Origin: Prevotella corporis DSM 18810 = JCM 8529
GTDB lineage: Bacteria; Bacteroidota; Bacteroidia; Bacteroidales; Bacteroidaceae
Direction of reading: 5' to 3'
DNA length: 64,000 nucleotides
Assembly: GCF_000430525.1 (NCBI RefSeq)
Contig: NZ_AUME01000012.1
Span: 1 to 64,000 of the forward strand
Shown here one piece after another: positions 41,687 to 52,311 of this stretch. The position numbers and the translations under genes were made by a program. The notes beneath the pieces were generated by a model. The model saw nothing but the letters and a program-made list of their open reading frames with translations, was not told where the DNA came from and ran no database searches. The first letter of the stretch is position 1, and each line of letters begins with the position of its first letter.

Positions 41687-44212
41687 ATGAAGATGAATGA
41701 TAATACTCGTGACTTGTTGGCAAATTTGAATGAAAACCAACGCGAGGCTGTTGAATACTGTGAAGGTCCGTCGCTGGTCATAGCCGGTGCTGGCTCCGGC
41801 AAAACGAGAGTGCTGACTTACAAAGTTGCCTATCTGATAAAGCTGGGATTAGAGCCTTACAATATTCTTGCGCTCACTTTTACCAATAAGGCAGCTAAGG
41901 AGATGAAAGAGCGGATTGCGGCCTTGGTCGGCCGTGAGAAAGCAAACCATTTGTATATGGGAACTTTCCACTCTGTCTTTTCCCGTATTCTGCGTGCTGA
42001 GGCCGAGCACGTCCAATATAATCCCAATTTTACTATATATGATGAAACTGATTCCCGATCTTTATTGAAAAGTATTATCAAAGGGTTAGAGCTTGATGAA
42101 AAGGTTTATAAACCAGCTGTTGTGCACGGAATTATTTCCATGGCAAAGAATCATTTGATTACAGCCGAGGATTATGCCAATGACAGAGCTGCATTGGAGA
42201 GAGACCGTGAGACGGGAAAACCAGCATTGGGGCAGATATATGCTGCCTATGAGGCAAGGTGCAGGCAGGCCAATGCGATGGATTTCGATGATTTACTTTT
42301 GAATACCTATCAGCTCTTAAAGAATAACGAAGATATCAGGGCCAAATATGCAGAAAGATTCCAATATCTATTGGTTGACGAGTATCAAGACACAAACTAT
42401 GTGCAAGTTTCTATTGTTCAACTGCTTGCTGACAAGCATAGGCATGTTTGTGTCGTAGGCGATGATTATCAAAGCATTTACTCATTCCGAGGCGCAAATA
42501 TTGACAACATCCTTGATTTCAAGAACAAGTTTCAGGAGGCAAAACTTTTTAAATTGGAGCGGAATTATCGTTCAACCCAATTTATTGTACAAGCTGCTAA
42601 TTCTTTAATGAAACATAATGAACGTCAGATACCTAAGGATGTTTATTCAAGAGAAGATGAAGGGCACAAGATTGCTTATAAACCTTGTTATAGCGATAGG
42701 GAAGAAGCAATGGTTGTGGTAAAGGAGATTCAGCGATTGAGACGGAGTGATGGCCTGTCATTCGATGATTTTGCCATACTTTACAGAACCAATGCGCAGA
42801 GTCGCTCGTTCGAAGATGAGCTGAGGAAGAATGACGTCCGTTACAAAATCTATGGCGGAATGTCGTTTTACCAGCGAAAGGAAATCAAGGACATCATTGC
42901 CTATTTCAGAATGGTTGCCAATACTGATGACGAAGAGGCCTTTCGCCGAATCATCAATTATCCAACACGTGGAATTGGCAGCACTACACTACTGAAAATT
43001 GTCAATTGTGCACAGCAGAACAAGGTGAGTCTATGGAAAGTTGTCAAATCTCCTGATGTCTATGGGTTGGACATCAGTAAGAGTGTGTCGTCCAAATTGT
43101 CGGATTTCGTGATGCTTATCACGGATTTTATTAAGCAATTAGCGAAAGTCGATGCTTATGAGTTGGGTAAGGAGATCATCAAAATGAGCGGAATTTCCGC
43201 AGATTTATATAAGAGCAAAGAGCCGGAGGATTTAGCCCGACAAGAAAATTTGGAAGAATTTTTGTCGGCCATGCAAACGTTTGTGATAGAAAATCGCGAG
43301 CAGGGCAGGGGGGAGGAAACCTATCTTACCGACTTTCTTCAAGAGGTAGCGCTCTATTCAGACCAAGATAGTGACGATGATGACGCTCCGAAGGTCACCT
43401 TGATGACAATTCATGCTGCAAAAGGGTTAGAGTTTCCAATCGTTTTTATCGTTGGAATGGAGGAAAATATATTCCCTATCCCCATGTCCTTAGGTTCAAA
43501 ACGAGAGCTTGAGGAAGAACGCCGTTTGTTCTATGTTGCAATTACACGAGCAGAAAAGCGATGTATTATAACTAATGCCAAAAATAGATTTCGTTATGGA
43601 TCGTTACAGTTCGATAACCCAAGTCGCTTCTTACAGGATATTGACAAACGCTATATTGATACCGATGATACTAATTTTTCTTCCTTTGCTTCAAAAACCG
43701 TAGGTACTGGATGGGATAGACGAGAAATAGCCGATGATTTCAGGGATTTTAATCCATATAGCCGTAATCGTGATGCCAGTTCATGGAAGCAAAATTATAA
43801 TCAAAGGAAAGACAAATGGCAGAACTCCAAGCCAGTGGCAAGTCAATTTAGGGCTGATTTAAAATCTAAAGTCACAAGACCAAGAGGTTATGAGCAAGCT
43901 GTTGATCCACTTTCAAGTAGAACCAAAAGCCGTTTGCTGAGTGAGGGAGGAAATTTCAGAAAACTTTCGACTGCCTTAGCAAATGGTGGGCGGTCAAATT
44001 CATCATCTACGTCCGCTTCGGATGGGGAGAATGCCATGCAGTCAAATCATGGTGGGATCTATGAAGGGGCGACAATTGAACACCAGCGATTTGGTATTGG
44101 AATAGTTTTGAAAATAGAGGGCGTAGGAGAAAACGTTAAAGCTACTGTTGAATTTCGCAATACGGGCACCAAACAGCTATTATTGAAGTTCGCAAAGTAT
44201 AAAGTTCTTTGA
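41687..44212 (+). CDS. UvrD/PcrA-type DNA helicase
   Basis: A superfamily 1A helicase of 841 residues, moving 3' to 5' on DNA in repair and replication restart. Motifs: LNENQREAV (Q motif), VIAGAGSGKTRVL with Walker A at 33-40, ALTFTNKAAKEMKERI (Ia), LLVDEYQDTNYVQ (II), VVGDDYQSIYSFRGA (III), LERNYRST (IV), VTLMTIHAAKGLEFPIVFI (V), and ERRLFYVAITRAEKR (VI). A C-terminal tail of about 190 residues ends with a Tudor-like domain (GGIYEGATIEHQRFGIGIVL), as in PcrA. The start at 41687 gives MKM; an ATG at 41693 is as likely. The gap of about 400 bp after it (44213-44620) shows no gene or hairpin I can support. Confidence 0.93.
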   Translation: MKMNDNTRDLLANLNENQREAVEYCEGPSLVIAGAGSGKTRVLTYKVAYLIKLGLEPYNILALTFTNKAAKEMKERIAALVGREKANHLYMGTFHSVFSRILRAEAEHVQYNPNFTIYDETDSRSLLKSIIKGLELDEKVYKPAVVHGIISMAKNHLITAEDYANDRAALERDRETGKPALGQIYAAYEARCRQANAMDFDDLLLNTYQLLKNNEDIRAKYAERFQYLLVDEYQDTNYVQVSIVQLLADKHRHVCVVGDDYQSIYSFRGANIDNILDFKNKFQEAKLFKLERNYRSTQFIVQAANSLMKHNERQIPKDVYSREDEGHKIAYKPCYSDREEAMVVVKEIQRLRRSDGLSFDDFAILYRTNAQSRSFEDELRKNDVRYKIYGGMSFYQRKEIKDIIAYFRMVANTDDEEAFRRIINYPTRGIGSTTLLKIVNCAQQNKVSLWKVVKSPDVYGLDISKSVSSKLSDFVMLITDFIKQLAKVDAYELGKEIIKMSGISADLYKSKEPEDLARQENLEEFLSAMQTFVIENREQGRGEETYLTDFLQEVALYSDQDSDDDDAPKVTLMTIHAAKGLEFPIVFIVGMEENIFPIPMSLGSKRELEEERRLFYVAITRAEKRCIITNAKNRFRYGSLQFDNPSRFLQDIDKRYIDTDDTNFSSFASKTVGTGWDRREIADDFRDFNPYSRNRDASSWKQNYNQRKDKWQNSKPVASQFRADLKSKVTRPRGYEQAVDPLSSRTKSRLLSEGGNFRKLSTALANGGRSNSSSTSASDGENAMQSNHGGIYEGATIEHQRFGIGIVLKIEGVGENVKATVEFRNTGTKQLLLKFAKYKVL

Positions 44213-44620
44213 TTTCTACTGTGGTTTGGGAGTTATCGAATCCGTTTGAGGAATCTTTCTTCCCACTGGCTAATCCATCAATAATTCCCAATTTTCGACT
44301 AAATTTAGAGGATTGATAATCAGGTAGATATCGTCATCGATTTAAGAGCATGGCTTTTATCCCTCCAAAGGTTATCTTTTGAAGGGTAATAGTTGACCTT
44401 TCGTACAACGATACATCATGTATTGATAGCCGGTAATGTTATATTAACTCAAGTTAGTTGTTAATTTTGTTGTTTTACTCAAATCCAGTCATTGGCGATG
44501 GTGGTGATTTTGTTAGCCTACCGAATGCCGACAAGCAGATAGGAAATGACGGAAAGCGGTGCTGTCAATATTGTATAGTGAACTTTCAGATTCAAGTCCG
44601 ACTTTAGTTTTATAGGATTA

Positions 44621-47497
44621 TTATCTGCCACACAGCATTTTGTATGGACAATATTCACATGTTTTTATCTTAGTTGTAGGCCTGAAAGGGACCTCTATAT
44701 TGAATATCTCTTCTAACTTTTCGATTAATAATGGATAGAATTCATCTGCATATTCGGTTGCATTCACGATTTCATTTCCTCCAAGTGATAATACTGGGGT
44801 GTAGTCTTCGCCACCTGAATGTTGAATGAACAGAAGAGCTGGGCTGACTGGTTGATGATGCTGATTATATTTCTTGTCGTCGGTTGTTTCTATAATACTG
44901 TAGAGCATTGCCTGAAGGGTATAGTCGCTTTTCTTTTCCAGTATGTTGTCAGGATTGAAAATCTCATCGACGCTTTTTAATTCTTTTGCGACCTTGTTTC
45001 CTGTCTTGTAATCAACAACGCGAAGCCTTGATGAGGGCGAGTTCAGGTCTATCTCATCCAATCTGTCAATTCTGCCACCAATTGACAGTTGTTTCTCCTT
45101 GTCTTTTACTTTGATGGTAATTTCCTTGTAAACATCAAACTCGTGTCTGATAACTCTCATAGGGGCAGTTTTCATATCCAATTTTAGGAGTCGTCTTAGA
45201 TATTTCTCGATGACTTCGCGGTTTATGATTTGTAATCCGTTTAGTTTTGGATGTTTCTTCGTTCCTGGTTTGAATTGGAAAAGTTCCCGTGCGAATGCCT
45301 CTGTGATGACACTGTCTAACGTTGCGTTGCCATTGGTCTCTGTCATCGATTGAGCTGATTTACCAGTTTTCAGAACATACTCTATGTTTTCCTTTGTTAT
45401 CCTTTCCTTGGGTAATAACTGTTCGTACATCAGCTGTGCGGCACAGTGGAAGATGTTACCAAAGATTCTATTGTCGATATCGTCTTCATCGTTGTCGATA
45501 GGTTCTGACAGACCAGTAATATATTTGTAGTAGAATATCAGCGGACATCTGAGGTAAGAATTGATAGCAGTGGGAGAAAAGTACGATATTTGATTTAGTT
45601 TTTCCTCGACAATGCTGTCTTTCTCAATGTCAACCGTGTTCCATTTCATCGGCTCTTGTCCTGCTTGTAGCGCAAGCCGTTGTATGGGCTGATTCAATTC
45701 TACCAACAGCTGTAGCATGAAACGGCTCATTTCCCCTGTTTTGCTGCCTTGTGTTGAATTATTATAAAGAATCGTTACGTCCTTGGCTCGCTGCAATATG
45801 CTATGAAAGTAATAGCTGTAGATAGATACTTTGTTGTCGATTGTGGTCAAACCGTAAGCTTTTCGAATGAGGTGCGGTATGAACGAAACATCATCGACTC
45901 CCTTTGGCATATTCCCTTCGTTGCATGAGAGTAGCAGCACGTGGTCGAAATCGAGGTTTCGGGTCTCCAGTACTCCCATGACTTGAACGCCCTTGGCTGG
46001 TTCTCCATGAAAAGGTATGCTCGTCGAGCTGATTAACTGTGAAAGTAGGCGCCTGAAGACAACGAAATCGGCTATTAAGTCGCCTTGTTCCATTAACTCT
46101 GAAAGGCGATTGAGCAGAGTGTACATCCTAAAAGTAGATTCTTGGAAAAGTGGATTGCCATAATCGGCGCCATTGGTGGCTATTGTCCGCGTAAGTTGAG
46201 CTAACCAACTTACAAGTTCGTTCATGTGGGATTTATCGTGTGGGATATGTCTGAAAATGGAGTTGTCGCTTGTCTTGATATAGAATTGTTTTGTTTCATT
46301 GAATTTTTGGAGCAATTCCTCAGCTTCATCAGTGATGTACTTACCATAGGGATGTCGCAAAATCCTGTTGACATAATGCAGTTTAAAGGCGTTTTCCCTG
46401 ACAGAATATCCGTCAGTTTGCAATGTTATGAGTTGAGAAATCATCGATGAAATGGGAGCTTGTTGGAGTGGAAATCCAGTTGTTACGTTGATTGAGTCCA
46501 CCTCTGGCGGTACACAGTGTATCACTGTCTTGAGCAAATTCTCATCGCACATCACAATGGCTGTTCTTTTACCATCCTTGTATCTGTTGTTTTCACGGAG
46601 CCATTCTGTTATGTATCTTGCCTGAAGATTCTCCGTAGGAGCGGAGATAAATTGGATATCCTTCTCTTTTTCAAAGCAGTCGTACAGTGGGTTGGCGCGA
46701 TTCTCCAATGAATTTGGGAAGATTTCGAGCCAGCGCTTTATATAGACACCCGCTTCATTGAACCCTTTAAAGTAATAGTTGTCGTAATCCCAATAAAATT
46801 GAGCCTTGCCCTCTTTCTGAAGTGAAGCGAACAATTTCTGTTCAACTTTCTGTAGGACATTGAATCCAATGAAGAGGTATTGGTCGTATTGGGATGGAAT
46901 GTTGTCACTCTCAATAACTTCGCGGTAAAGCATGCCTTCGTATGCCAACCCCTGTCTGCTAAGCCTAGCCTTGAAGTCGTTATAAACGTCGTATAGCTTA
47001 CTCCACAGTGTGATGAATCTCTCTCTTAAAATACTGGTATCACCAGTAAAATTGGCAAAAAAGCGCTGCAGTTCCTCTTTCTGGTGGTCCGAAAGATAAT
47101 CTATTGTGTCAAGTTCATGAATGTTCTGAACGTTGCTAAATAGCTGTTTGGCATCAGCCATGTTCTTGTCAATGTCGTCAAAATCAGCCAGTAATAGTTG
47201 TCCCCAACCATAAAATTCGTCAAGATCTTCGTTTCGTCCTGTGATAGAGGTGTAACTCTTGTATAAGTCACAAAGGCTTTTTATAGGATCAGCAACGGTC
47301 AAATTCGATTGCTGTCTGAACAGTTCGGAAATGGTGATGTAGGCTGGACTCCATATTGGTCCATCGGCGATTTTTGCCAATTCCTGATTCAAGAAAAGTG
47401 CAGCTCTCTTGTTTGGAAACACAACGGCTATGTGTGCAAGGTTTGTTCCGAACCTTTCTATTAAATCATTTGCTATGTTTGATATAAAAGTGTTCAT
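44621..47497 (-). CDS. addB: AddB-like PD-(D/E)XK nuclease, DNA repair
   Basis: A 958-residue protein of the Bacteroidetes AddB/RexB-like type. The N-terminus is an inactivated helicase-like half (IAVVFPNKRAALFLNQEL). The C-terminus has the nuclease domain, with SPTAINSYLRCPLIFYYKY carrying the first iron-sulfur Cys, LRVVDYKTGNK with the catalytic D-x-K, and CEYCPYKMLC supplying the remaining three Cys. Together with the AddA-like protein encoded just upstream it should process double-strand breaks for RecA loading. The gap between the two genes is only 25 bp. The symbol is by family resemblance; Bacteroidetes versions diverge strongly from those of Firmicutes. Confidence 0.87.
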   Translation of the reverse strand: MNTFISNIANDLIERFGTNLAHIAVVFPNKRAALFLNQELAKIADGPIWSPAYITISELFRQQSNLTVADPIKSLCDLYKSYTSITGRNEDLDEFYGWGQLLLADFDDIDKNMADAKQLFSNVQNIHELDTIDYLSDHQKEELQRFFANFTGDTSILRERFITLWSKLYDVYNDFKARLSRQGLAYEGMLYREVIESDNIPSQYDQYLFIGFNVLQKVEQKLFASLQKEGKAQFYWDYDNYYFKGFNEAGVYIKRWLEIFPNSLENRANPLYDCFEKEKDIQFISAPTENLQARYITEWLRENNRYKDGKRTAIVMCDENLLKTVIHCVPPEVDSINVTTGFPLQQAPISSMISQLITLQTDGYSVRENAFKLHYVNRILRHPYGKYITDEAEELLQKFNETKQFYIKTSDNSIFRHIPHDKSHMNELVSWLAQLTRTIATNGADYGNPLFQESTFRMYTLLNRLSELMEQGDLIADFVVFRRLLSQLISSTSIPFHGEPAKGVQVMGVLETRNLDFDHVLLLSCNEGNMPKGVDDVSFIPHLIRKAYGLTTIDNKVSIYSYYFHSILQRAKDVTILYNNSTQGSKTGEMSRFMLQLLVELNQPIQRLALQAGQEPMKWNTVDIEKDSIVEEKLNQISYFSPTAINSYLRCPLIFYYKYITGLSEPIDNDEDDIDNRIFGNIFHCAAQLMYEQLLPKERITKENIEYVLKTGKSAQSMTETNGNATLDSVITEAFARELFQFKPGTKKHPKLNGLQIINREVIEKYLRRLLKLDMKTAPMRVIRHEFDVYKEITIKVKDKEKQLSIGGRIDRLDEIDLNSPSSRLRVVDYKTGNKVAKELKSVDEIFNPDNILEKKSDYTLQAMLYSIIETTDDKKYNQHHQPVSPALLFIQHSGGEDYTPVLSLGGNEIVNATEYADEFYPLLIEKLEEIFNIEVPFRPTTKIKTCEYCPYKMLCGR

Positions 47498-47522
47498 TGT
47501 CTAATTTGAATGTGTAGCTTGG

Positions 47523-50500
47523 TTAAAGTTTTACTTCAGCGATGTTTCCGTTCATGACGTACCACAAGAAACCTTTAATATTGGCATGTCCCATGTCTGC
47601 CAATAATTGCATATATCTCTTGACTTGTCGCTTATATTCTTCTCTTTCTTTTCCAAATTTAAAATCGACGACAATCATTTCGTTGCCGTCCGTCATGACA
47701 CGGTCTGGACGATGCTCCAAAGTTTCATCTGCGGATGGATCATACTGAAGTATTGTACATTCATTGAATAGTGTCCATCTGTCTGAAAACCAGTCTCTGA
47801 CTTGTGCTTTCTGTAGAGCAAAGTCTATTTTCTTTTTCAACTTTTCAATCGTTATTTCATCATTATAGATAATACCCTCTTGTTCAAGCTCGTTCAATTT
47901 GCCAGGAATATCGTCTAATGAATAGATGGTCGAAAACAGTTCGTGAAGGATGTTTCCGGTTTTAATGTACTTGTTCTTGTCTGAAAATTCTGTGTCTTCT
48001 CCGCAAACAAATTCATGGCTTTTATTGCTTTGTCTGAACTCAACAGTGTGGGGGAATGTTTCTATTTTTATATGTTTGGTTTGGATTGAAGCAAGGAAAG
48101 GATTGAGTTCCAACTTCTTTGTCTTTTTATCAGAATTCTCCAGTTCATCGTCAATGATCTCTAACGTGCCGTATTCAAAATGTATTGGCTCTTTCTCAGA
48201 ATCTGGGATTTTTAAAATCGCGTCTTTCAAATCTTTGGTAATATTTTCCAGGCAAAGCTCAATGCCTTGAGAGCGGTTGTTCGTGGTAAGATTGTTCTCT
48301 TTTTCTTTCAATGTCTTGGCACTCATGCGTTTTCCTGATACGAATAAGTTCTTGCCAGCACGGGTAAATGCTACATAAAGCAGATTTAGGTTATCGATTG
48401 TGTTCTGAAAATGCTCGTGCTGGTAGTCGCTCTCATAAACTGTTCCTTTCATTGCATTCTTTGAAAAGTCAATGGGGACGATTGGTATCTCGTTGAATGG
48501 AGCTTCTTTACCAAACGTGTCACACCAAATTGTGTCGTTTTGTTCCAATGTCCAGTCACAAAAGGGAATTAGCACATTATCGAATTCCAATCCCTTGCTT
48601 TTGTGGATTGTAATAAGACGTATTCCTTCAATTTCATCACTCTGAATAGTCTTTGACGAAAATGTGTTTTCCCATTCTTTGATAAAATCATCAATATCTG
48701 CGGAATTATCCCGTAAATATTCATTGAGCGTGTCGTAGAAAGTACAAATATAAGCGCTTTGACCCTTTAATGTGTCAAGATTAAAAAGGGAAAACAGATG
48801 GTCAACCAAGTCAAGTAGGGGCATTTCCAAAAGTTTCTCACGTTGTTCAATAAATTCTTTTGGAAGGGACTCGTTAAATTTTGATATTTGTTTCTGGGTG
48901 TTTTCTATTTTAAGTTTTGCTTTATCTACCTCTGACATTTGTCTGCCAGAAAGGAAATTAAGAGTAATTAATGTTTCGCTGTCGGTCGTGCCTCGCTCCA
49001 ATACCTTTTGTGTGTACATTTTGACAAGTTTTCCTCTTGTCAGCAAGTCATTGGGGTGGGTCAGAAGGTGAAGAGCATCAATCAAAATATTTACCGCCAG
49101 TGAGGCATCGAGGCGGAAAGCCTCGTCGGAAACGATGTTAATTTTGTTGTCAAACTCTCCGATAAGAGTATCGGCAATATCCTTGATAACCCCCTTCGAT
49201 CGTACAAGAATTGCGATGTCTTTTTGTTGATGGCCTGTTTCCAATAATTCCTTAACGTTATTGCTCAAATGTTGCAGGATATTTTGTTGATATGTTTTTT
49301 TATCCTCTGGTAAAAGGTCAATCCTTATACACCCTTTATTTCCCTTTTTATGTGCGATTTGTTCAACATCAGCGTAGGCTTCTTTCAGAATTTCCGCCTC
49401 TTCAAGTCCAGAATTCTTCAATTCGTCGGTCGTTATATTAACTAAATTTTTGAAGATTGCGTTGTTAAAATTGATAATTCTATCCTCAGACCTATAGTTA
49501 TGTCTTAGAGTTTTCAATTCTAATATGTTTTCAGGGATCACATTTTCAATGTTATTAAGCAGTTGCCAGTCGCCTTGTCTCCAACGATAAATACTTTGTT
49601 TTATATCGCCAACAATTAGACTGTGTGAGTTTGCTTGGGCGATACAGTTATCTAATAAGATTTTGAAGTTATCCCATTGTATAGTACTGGTGTCCTGGAA
49701 CTCATCAATCATAATGTGTTTGAGTTGTGCTCCAATCTTCTCGAAGATAAAAGGTGTGTCAGAACCGACCATTAGCTCCTTCAGTAGCGACTGGGTGTTG
49801 CTTAACATGAATCTATTTGACTCTTTGTTTATCTCGTTTACAGTATTGGAAATAGCATTTAAAAGTCGTAGCTGTGATAAGTGTGCTAATGTTAGGCTGA
49901 TAGACTGGTATTCCTTCCAGTTGTCAAGTCTCGATGCTTCAAGTTCTTTTAGTTTTTCGCAGAGACATGAAGATGCTAAGTTTATGATGACTTCCTTTTC
50001 AATTGTAGGACATTTGGAACTTACCCACTTATCAGAACTTTCCATACAGGATTGTATGTAAGATGGAGAAGTCTCGTTTGTTAGTTTCCCTTTGGCCCTT
50101 TTTTGAAAATAACCATATAACCAGCGAGTGAAAAAAGACGGATGATCAACATTTGCATTGCTAACAATACTTAATATTTCTTGCGAGATGCTGTTCATGT
50201 TTTTTTGAAGCAAATTCTTTCTTTTTCTAAGTTGAGATGTGTAAATATTAAAGAATTTCTCATCCCTGAATAACTTTTCAAGTGCTTTCTCGTGTGTTTT
50301 ATAAAAATCTTTAAAAATGTTATTCCCAAACTTTTTAATCTTATAGATAACATTCCATCCATTGTCTTCTTCTATGTTCTCATCTATATAATCACGAATC
50401 CATGTCAATACTTGTTGACCTTTTTCCAAATTTTCGATGAGTTCGTCAACAGCCTTACTTTCTATCTGCTCATCGTTCAAATCGATTCTTAGGTTGGCTG

Positions 50501-50882
50501 TGAGATTCAGTTCGTGGGCGAGATTACGAAGAACATGTTGAAAGAATGCATCTATAGTCTGAATCCGAAGGTCATTATATTTATGGATTAGCAATGATAA
50601 TACAATCTGTGCATTAGACCTAATGGTTATATTTGACAATCCTGTTCGTTGCTTGACTTGCTCCAAATAATCTTTTGATGATGACAGATTATTGGCAATG
50701 CCGTATAATTGCGACAAGATTCGCATTTTCATCTCCTGTGTTGCTTTATTTGTAAAAGTAACAGCCAATATCTTTCTATAGTCTTCAGGTTCCTTGATGA
50801 GAAGGGAGATGTATTCAACAGCCAAAGTAAAAGTTTTGCCTGAACCAGCTGAGGCCTTATATACGGTAAGAGGATTGTTCAT
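47523..50882 (-). CDS. addA: AddA-like UvrD helicase/nuclease, DNA repair
   Basis: A helicase-nuclease of about 1,119 residues. From the ATG at 50882 it begins MNNPLTVYKASAGSGKTFTL with Walker A at 10-17, then ILAVTFTNKATQEMKMRIL, IMIDEFQDTSTIQW (motif II), IVGDIKQSIYRWRQGDW (III), LRHNYRS (IV), IRLITIHKSKGLEFDNVLIP (V), and LLYVAFTRAGKNLFVSG (VI). A C-terminal PD-(D/E)XK nuclease domain ends it, with LEHRPDRVM, MIVVDFKFGKE and RQVKRYMQLL. An in-frame ATG at 50921 would add 13 residues, but a -7-like box overlaps that site and relatives start at the shorter position. It forms an operon with the AddB-like gene. Confidence 0.88.
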   Translation of the reverse strand: MNNPLTVYKASAGSGKTFTLAVEYISLLIKEPEDYRKILAVTFTNKATQEMKMRILSQLYGIANNLSSSKDYLEQVKQRTGLSNITIRSNAQIVLSLLIHKYNDLRIQTIDAFFQHVLRNLAHELNLTANLRIDLNDEQIESKAVDELIENLEKGQQVLTWIRDYIDENIEEDNGWNVIYKIKKFGNNIFKDFYKTHEKALEKLFRDEKFFNIYTSQLRKRKNLLQKNMNSISQEILSIVSNANVDHPSFFTRWLYGYFQKRAKGKLTNETSPSYIQSCMESSDKWVSSKCPTIEKEVIINLASSCLCEKLKELEASRLDNWKEYQSISLTLAHLSQLRLLNAISNTVNEINKESNRFMLSNTQSLLKELMVGSDTPFIFEKIGAQLKHIMIDEFQDTSTIQWDNFKILLDNCIAQANSHSLIVGDIKQSIYRWRQGDWQLLNNIENVIPENILELKTLRHNYRSEDRIINFNNAIFKNLVNITTDELKNSGLEEAEILKEAYADVEQIAHKKGNKGCIRIDLLPEDKKTYQQNILQHLSNNVKELLETGHQQKDIAILVRSKGVIKDIADTLIGEFDNKINIVSDEAFRLDASLAVNILIDALHLLTHPNDLLTRGKLVKMYTQKVLERGTTDSETLITLNFLSGRQMSEVDKAKLKIENTQKQISKFNESLPKEFIEQREKLLEMPLLDLVDHLFSLFNLDTLKGQSAYICTFYDTLNEYLRDNSADIDDFIKEWENTFSSKTIQSDEIEGIRLITIHKSKGLEFDNVLIPFCDWTLEQNDTIWCDTFGKEAPFNEIPIVPIDFSKNAMKGTVYESDYQHEHFQNTIDNLNLLYVAFTRAGKNLFVSGKRMSAKTLKEKENNLTTNNRSQGIELCLENITKDLKDAILKIPDSEKEPIHFEYGTLEIIDDELENSDKKTKKLELNPFLASIQTKHIKIETFPHTVEFRQSNKSHEFVCGEDTEFSDKNKYIKTGNILHELFSTIYSLDDIPGKLNELEQEGIIYNDEITIEKLKKKIDFALQKAQVRDWFSDRWTLFNECTILQYDPSADETLEHRPDRVMTDGNEMIVVDFKFGKEREEYKRQVKRYMQLLADMGHANIKGFLWYVMNGNIAEVKL

Positions 50883-50908
50883 GAGATAGTTATTTCTAAT
50901 TTTGATTG

Positions 50909-50916
50909 TAAAGGTA
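50909..50916 (-). promoter_or_regulatory. probable -7 box for addAB
   Basis: TACCTTTA on the minus strand differs from TAnnTTTG at one base and lies 27 bp before the ATG at 50882. Its position argues against the earlier ATG at 50921. Confidence 0.4.
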
Positions 50917-51210
50917 GCCAATAAATTTGAATTATTGAAAAAATGTAGGATTATAAATCGTTTGTCAGTTTGAGTTGCTGTATTTTGAAAGTATGGAGTG
51001 AAAGCCCCTTTTTCCTTATCTTTTTATATAATAAGGAATAAAAAAGAAAAAACAATGGAACTTACACATTTGCAAATTTCGGAAATTATTTCGAATTACG
51101 CAAGCAGCAGCTAGGGTATTGAAACCCTTCATTCTTTAATCATGAACTCCCTAATGTAGAGATATTCTGTAAATCCTAACTAATTGTTTGTCAGTGTAAT
51201 ATGTTATTAT

Positions 51211-51251
51211 AAAACCCCCGAAAGACCCATCACGGGCAAAAACGGGGGAAA
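51211..51251 (-). terminator. terminator-like hairpin with no obvious gene
   Basis: CCCCCG at 51215-51220 pairs with CGGGGG at 51243-51248 (loop about 22 nt, with inner CCC/GGG pairing possible). On the minus strand it is followed by TTTTATAATAA. No minus-strand gene lies before it, so it may be a leftover from a lost gene or a structured element. Confidence 0.4.
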
Positions 51252-51408
51252 ATCTCAAAAAAAAATCGCTGTAAAGATACAAAAAAATCTGATATAACAC
51301 CAGCTTTGCCCTTTACAGAGTTTTATATTTTATAAACTTATCGTGAAAGCTTTGTAAAAAGTGAACTTGGACGTATCCATTGCCAAATCCCTCTAATGGA
51401 GTTGGCAA

Positions 51409-52062
51409 TTGAGTATACTAATTGCACTCAAAAGTGTAAGCGAGGGACGAAGTCTTTTTTTTTCACTAGAGTGGGAATCGCTCTCATGTTCCTCAAAACC
51501 CAACAGAGGTCTATCTTACGACGGTCAGATAGAGATGCTCAATGGATGCATTATTCATAAGTTGATGTTCTGTGGTGTGTTCATAAACTCTTCCTCTACA
51601 TCTTTGATAGGAAGTTTATAAAGGTCATACGCAAATCGTCTTGCAAAAATTCTTGACATTGATAGCCTTCAACACATATTGTACGACAAATGGAAAAACA
51701 GCCTTAAGAACAAAGCTCTGTGTCTGACGGATGCGACTTGCTATGAGGGTGACTTGCACTCTCCGACAGATAGCAAACTGCTTTTAGAGTTCCAGGCAAT
51801 AGCTTTACGACCGGCTCGTTTTTCGAGAGCATACTTATTAGAGCGTGTTCCAAGAAGCAAGTACGATGATGTTTTCAAGTCAGAATTGTTTATTCCAAAT
51901 ATCGTCATGTGCTTAGCGAAAGGGTGCTACTCTTTTTCGGCATCTATACGGCAAATGCTGTCATCCTTGGTACAAAGCAAATGTCACAAAACACGAAGAA
52001 AATGTTTAACGAAAGTCAAGGTAATTTTAAGATTCCATAGTCAGTTATGGAAGGGGTAAGTG
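51409..52062 (+). pseudogene. degenerate DDE transposase remnant
   Basis: A decayed insertion sequence sits in the 50883-52241 gap. A frame near 51510-51590 (LSYDGQIEMLNGCIIHKLMF, then CGVFI) resembles the N-terminal domain of a Bacteroidetes transposase, and a frame starting at 51679 has LCLTDATCYEGDLHSPTDSK followed by LLLE and LLERVPRSKYDDV. That fits the conserved DAT-CYE...PTD-LL block of IS1182-like DDE transposases. The two parts are in different or broken frames and the catalytic C-terminus is not visible. Non-functional. The remainder of the gap is AT-rich, with only the hairpin at 51211 and the repeat at 52081. Confidence 0.6.
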
Positions 52063-52080
52063 TGTCCATACATCTTTTTA

Positions 52081-52192
52081 TTTCAGATTATGAGTGAAAA
52101 GTACATCATGTTCTTTTCTAAGAACCTTTTCAAGGCAGAGTACATGACATTTGACTACCTATGAGGATTTACAAAAGAGAATTAGCTGAAAT
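52081..52192. repeat. dispersed repeat, copy 1
   Basis: About 112 bp that match 62820-62932 in the same orientation with scattered mismatches, including an identical block of 17 bp around tacatgacatttgact and another around attagctgaaa. It lies just after the transposase remnant, so it is probably the end of that insertion sequence. Confidence 0.75.
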
Positions 52193-52241
52193 TTCTTATA
52201 TAGGTATAATACCTATTTGTGCACTCTGGCAACTTATTTTT

Positions 52242-52273
52242 TTTGGTGGTTTCGAGGAATTATTATATCTTTG
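52242..52273 (+). promoter_or_regulatory. Bacteroidetes-type promoter of ileS
   Basis: TTTG at 52242-52245 and TATCTTTG at 52266-52273 with a 20-bp spacer, the same spacing as the tRNA-Lys promoter. The leader would be about 32 nt to the ileS ATG. Confidence 0.85.
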
Positions 52274-52311
52274 CATACTCATAGAAACAAGGAAATTACA
52301 AAGTTAGATAT

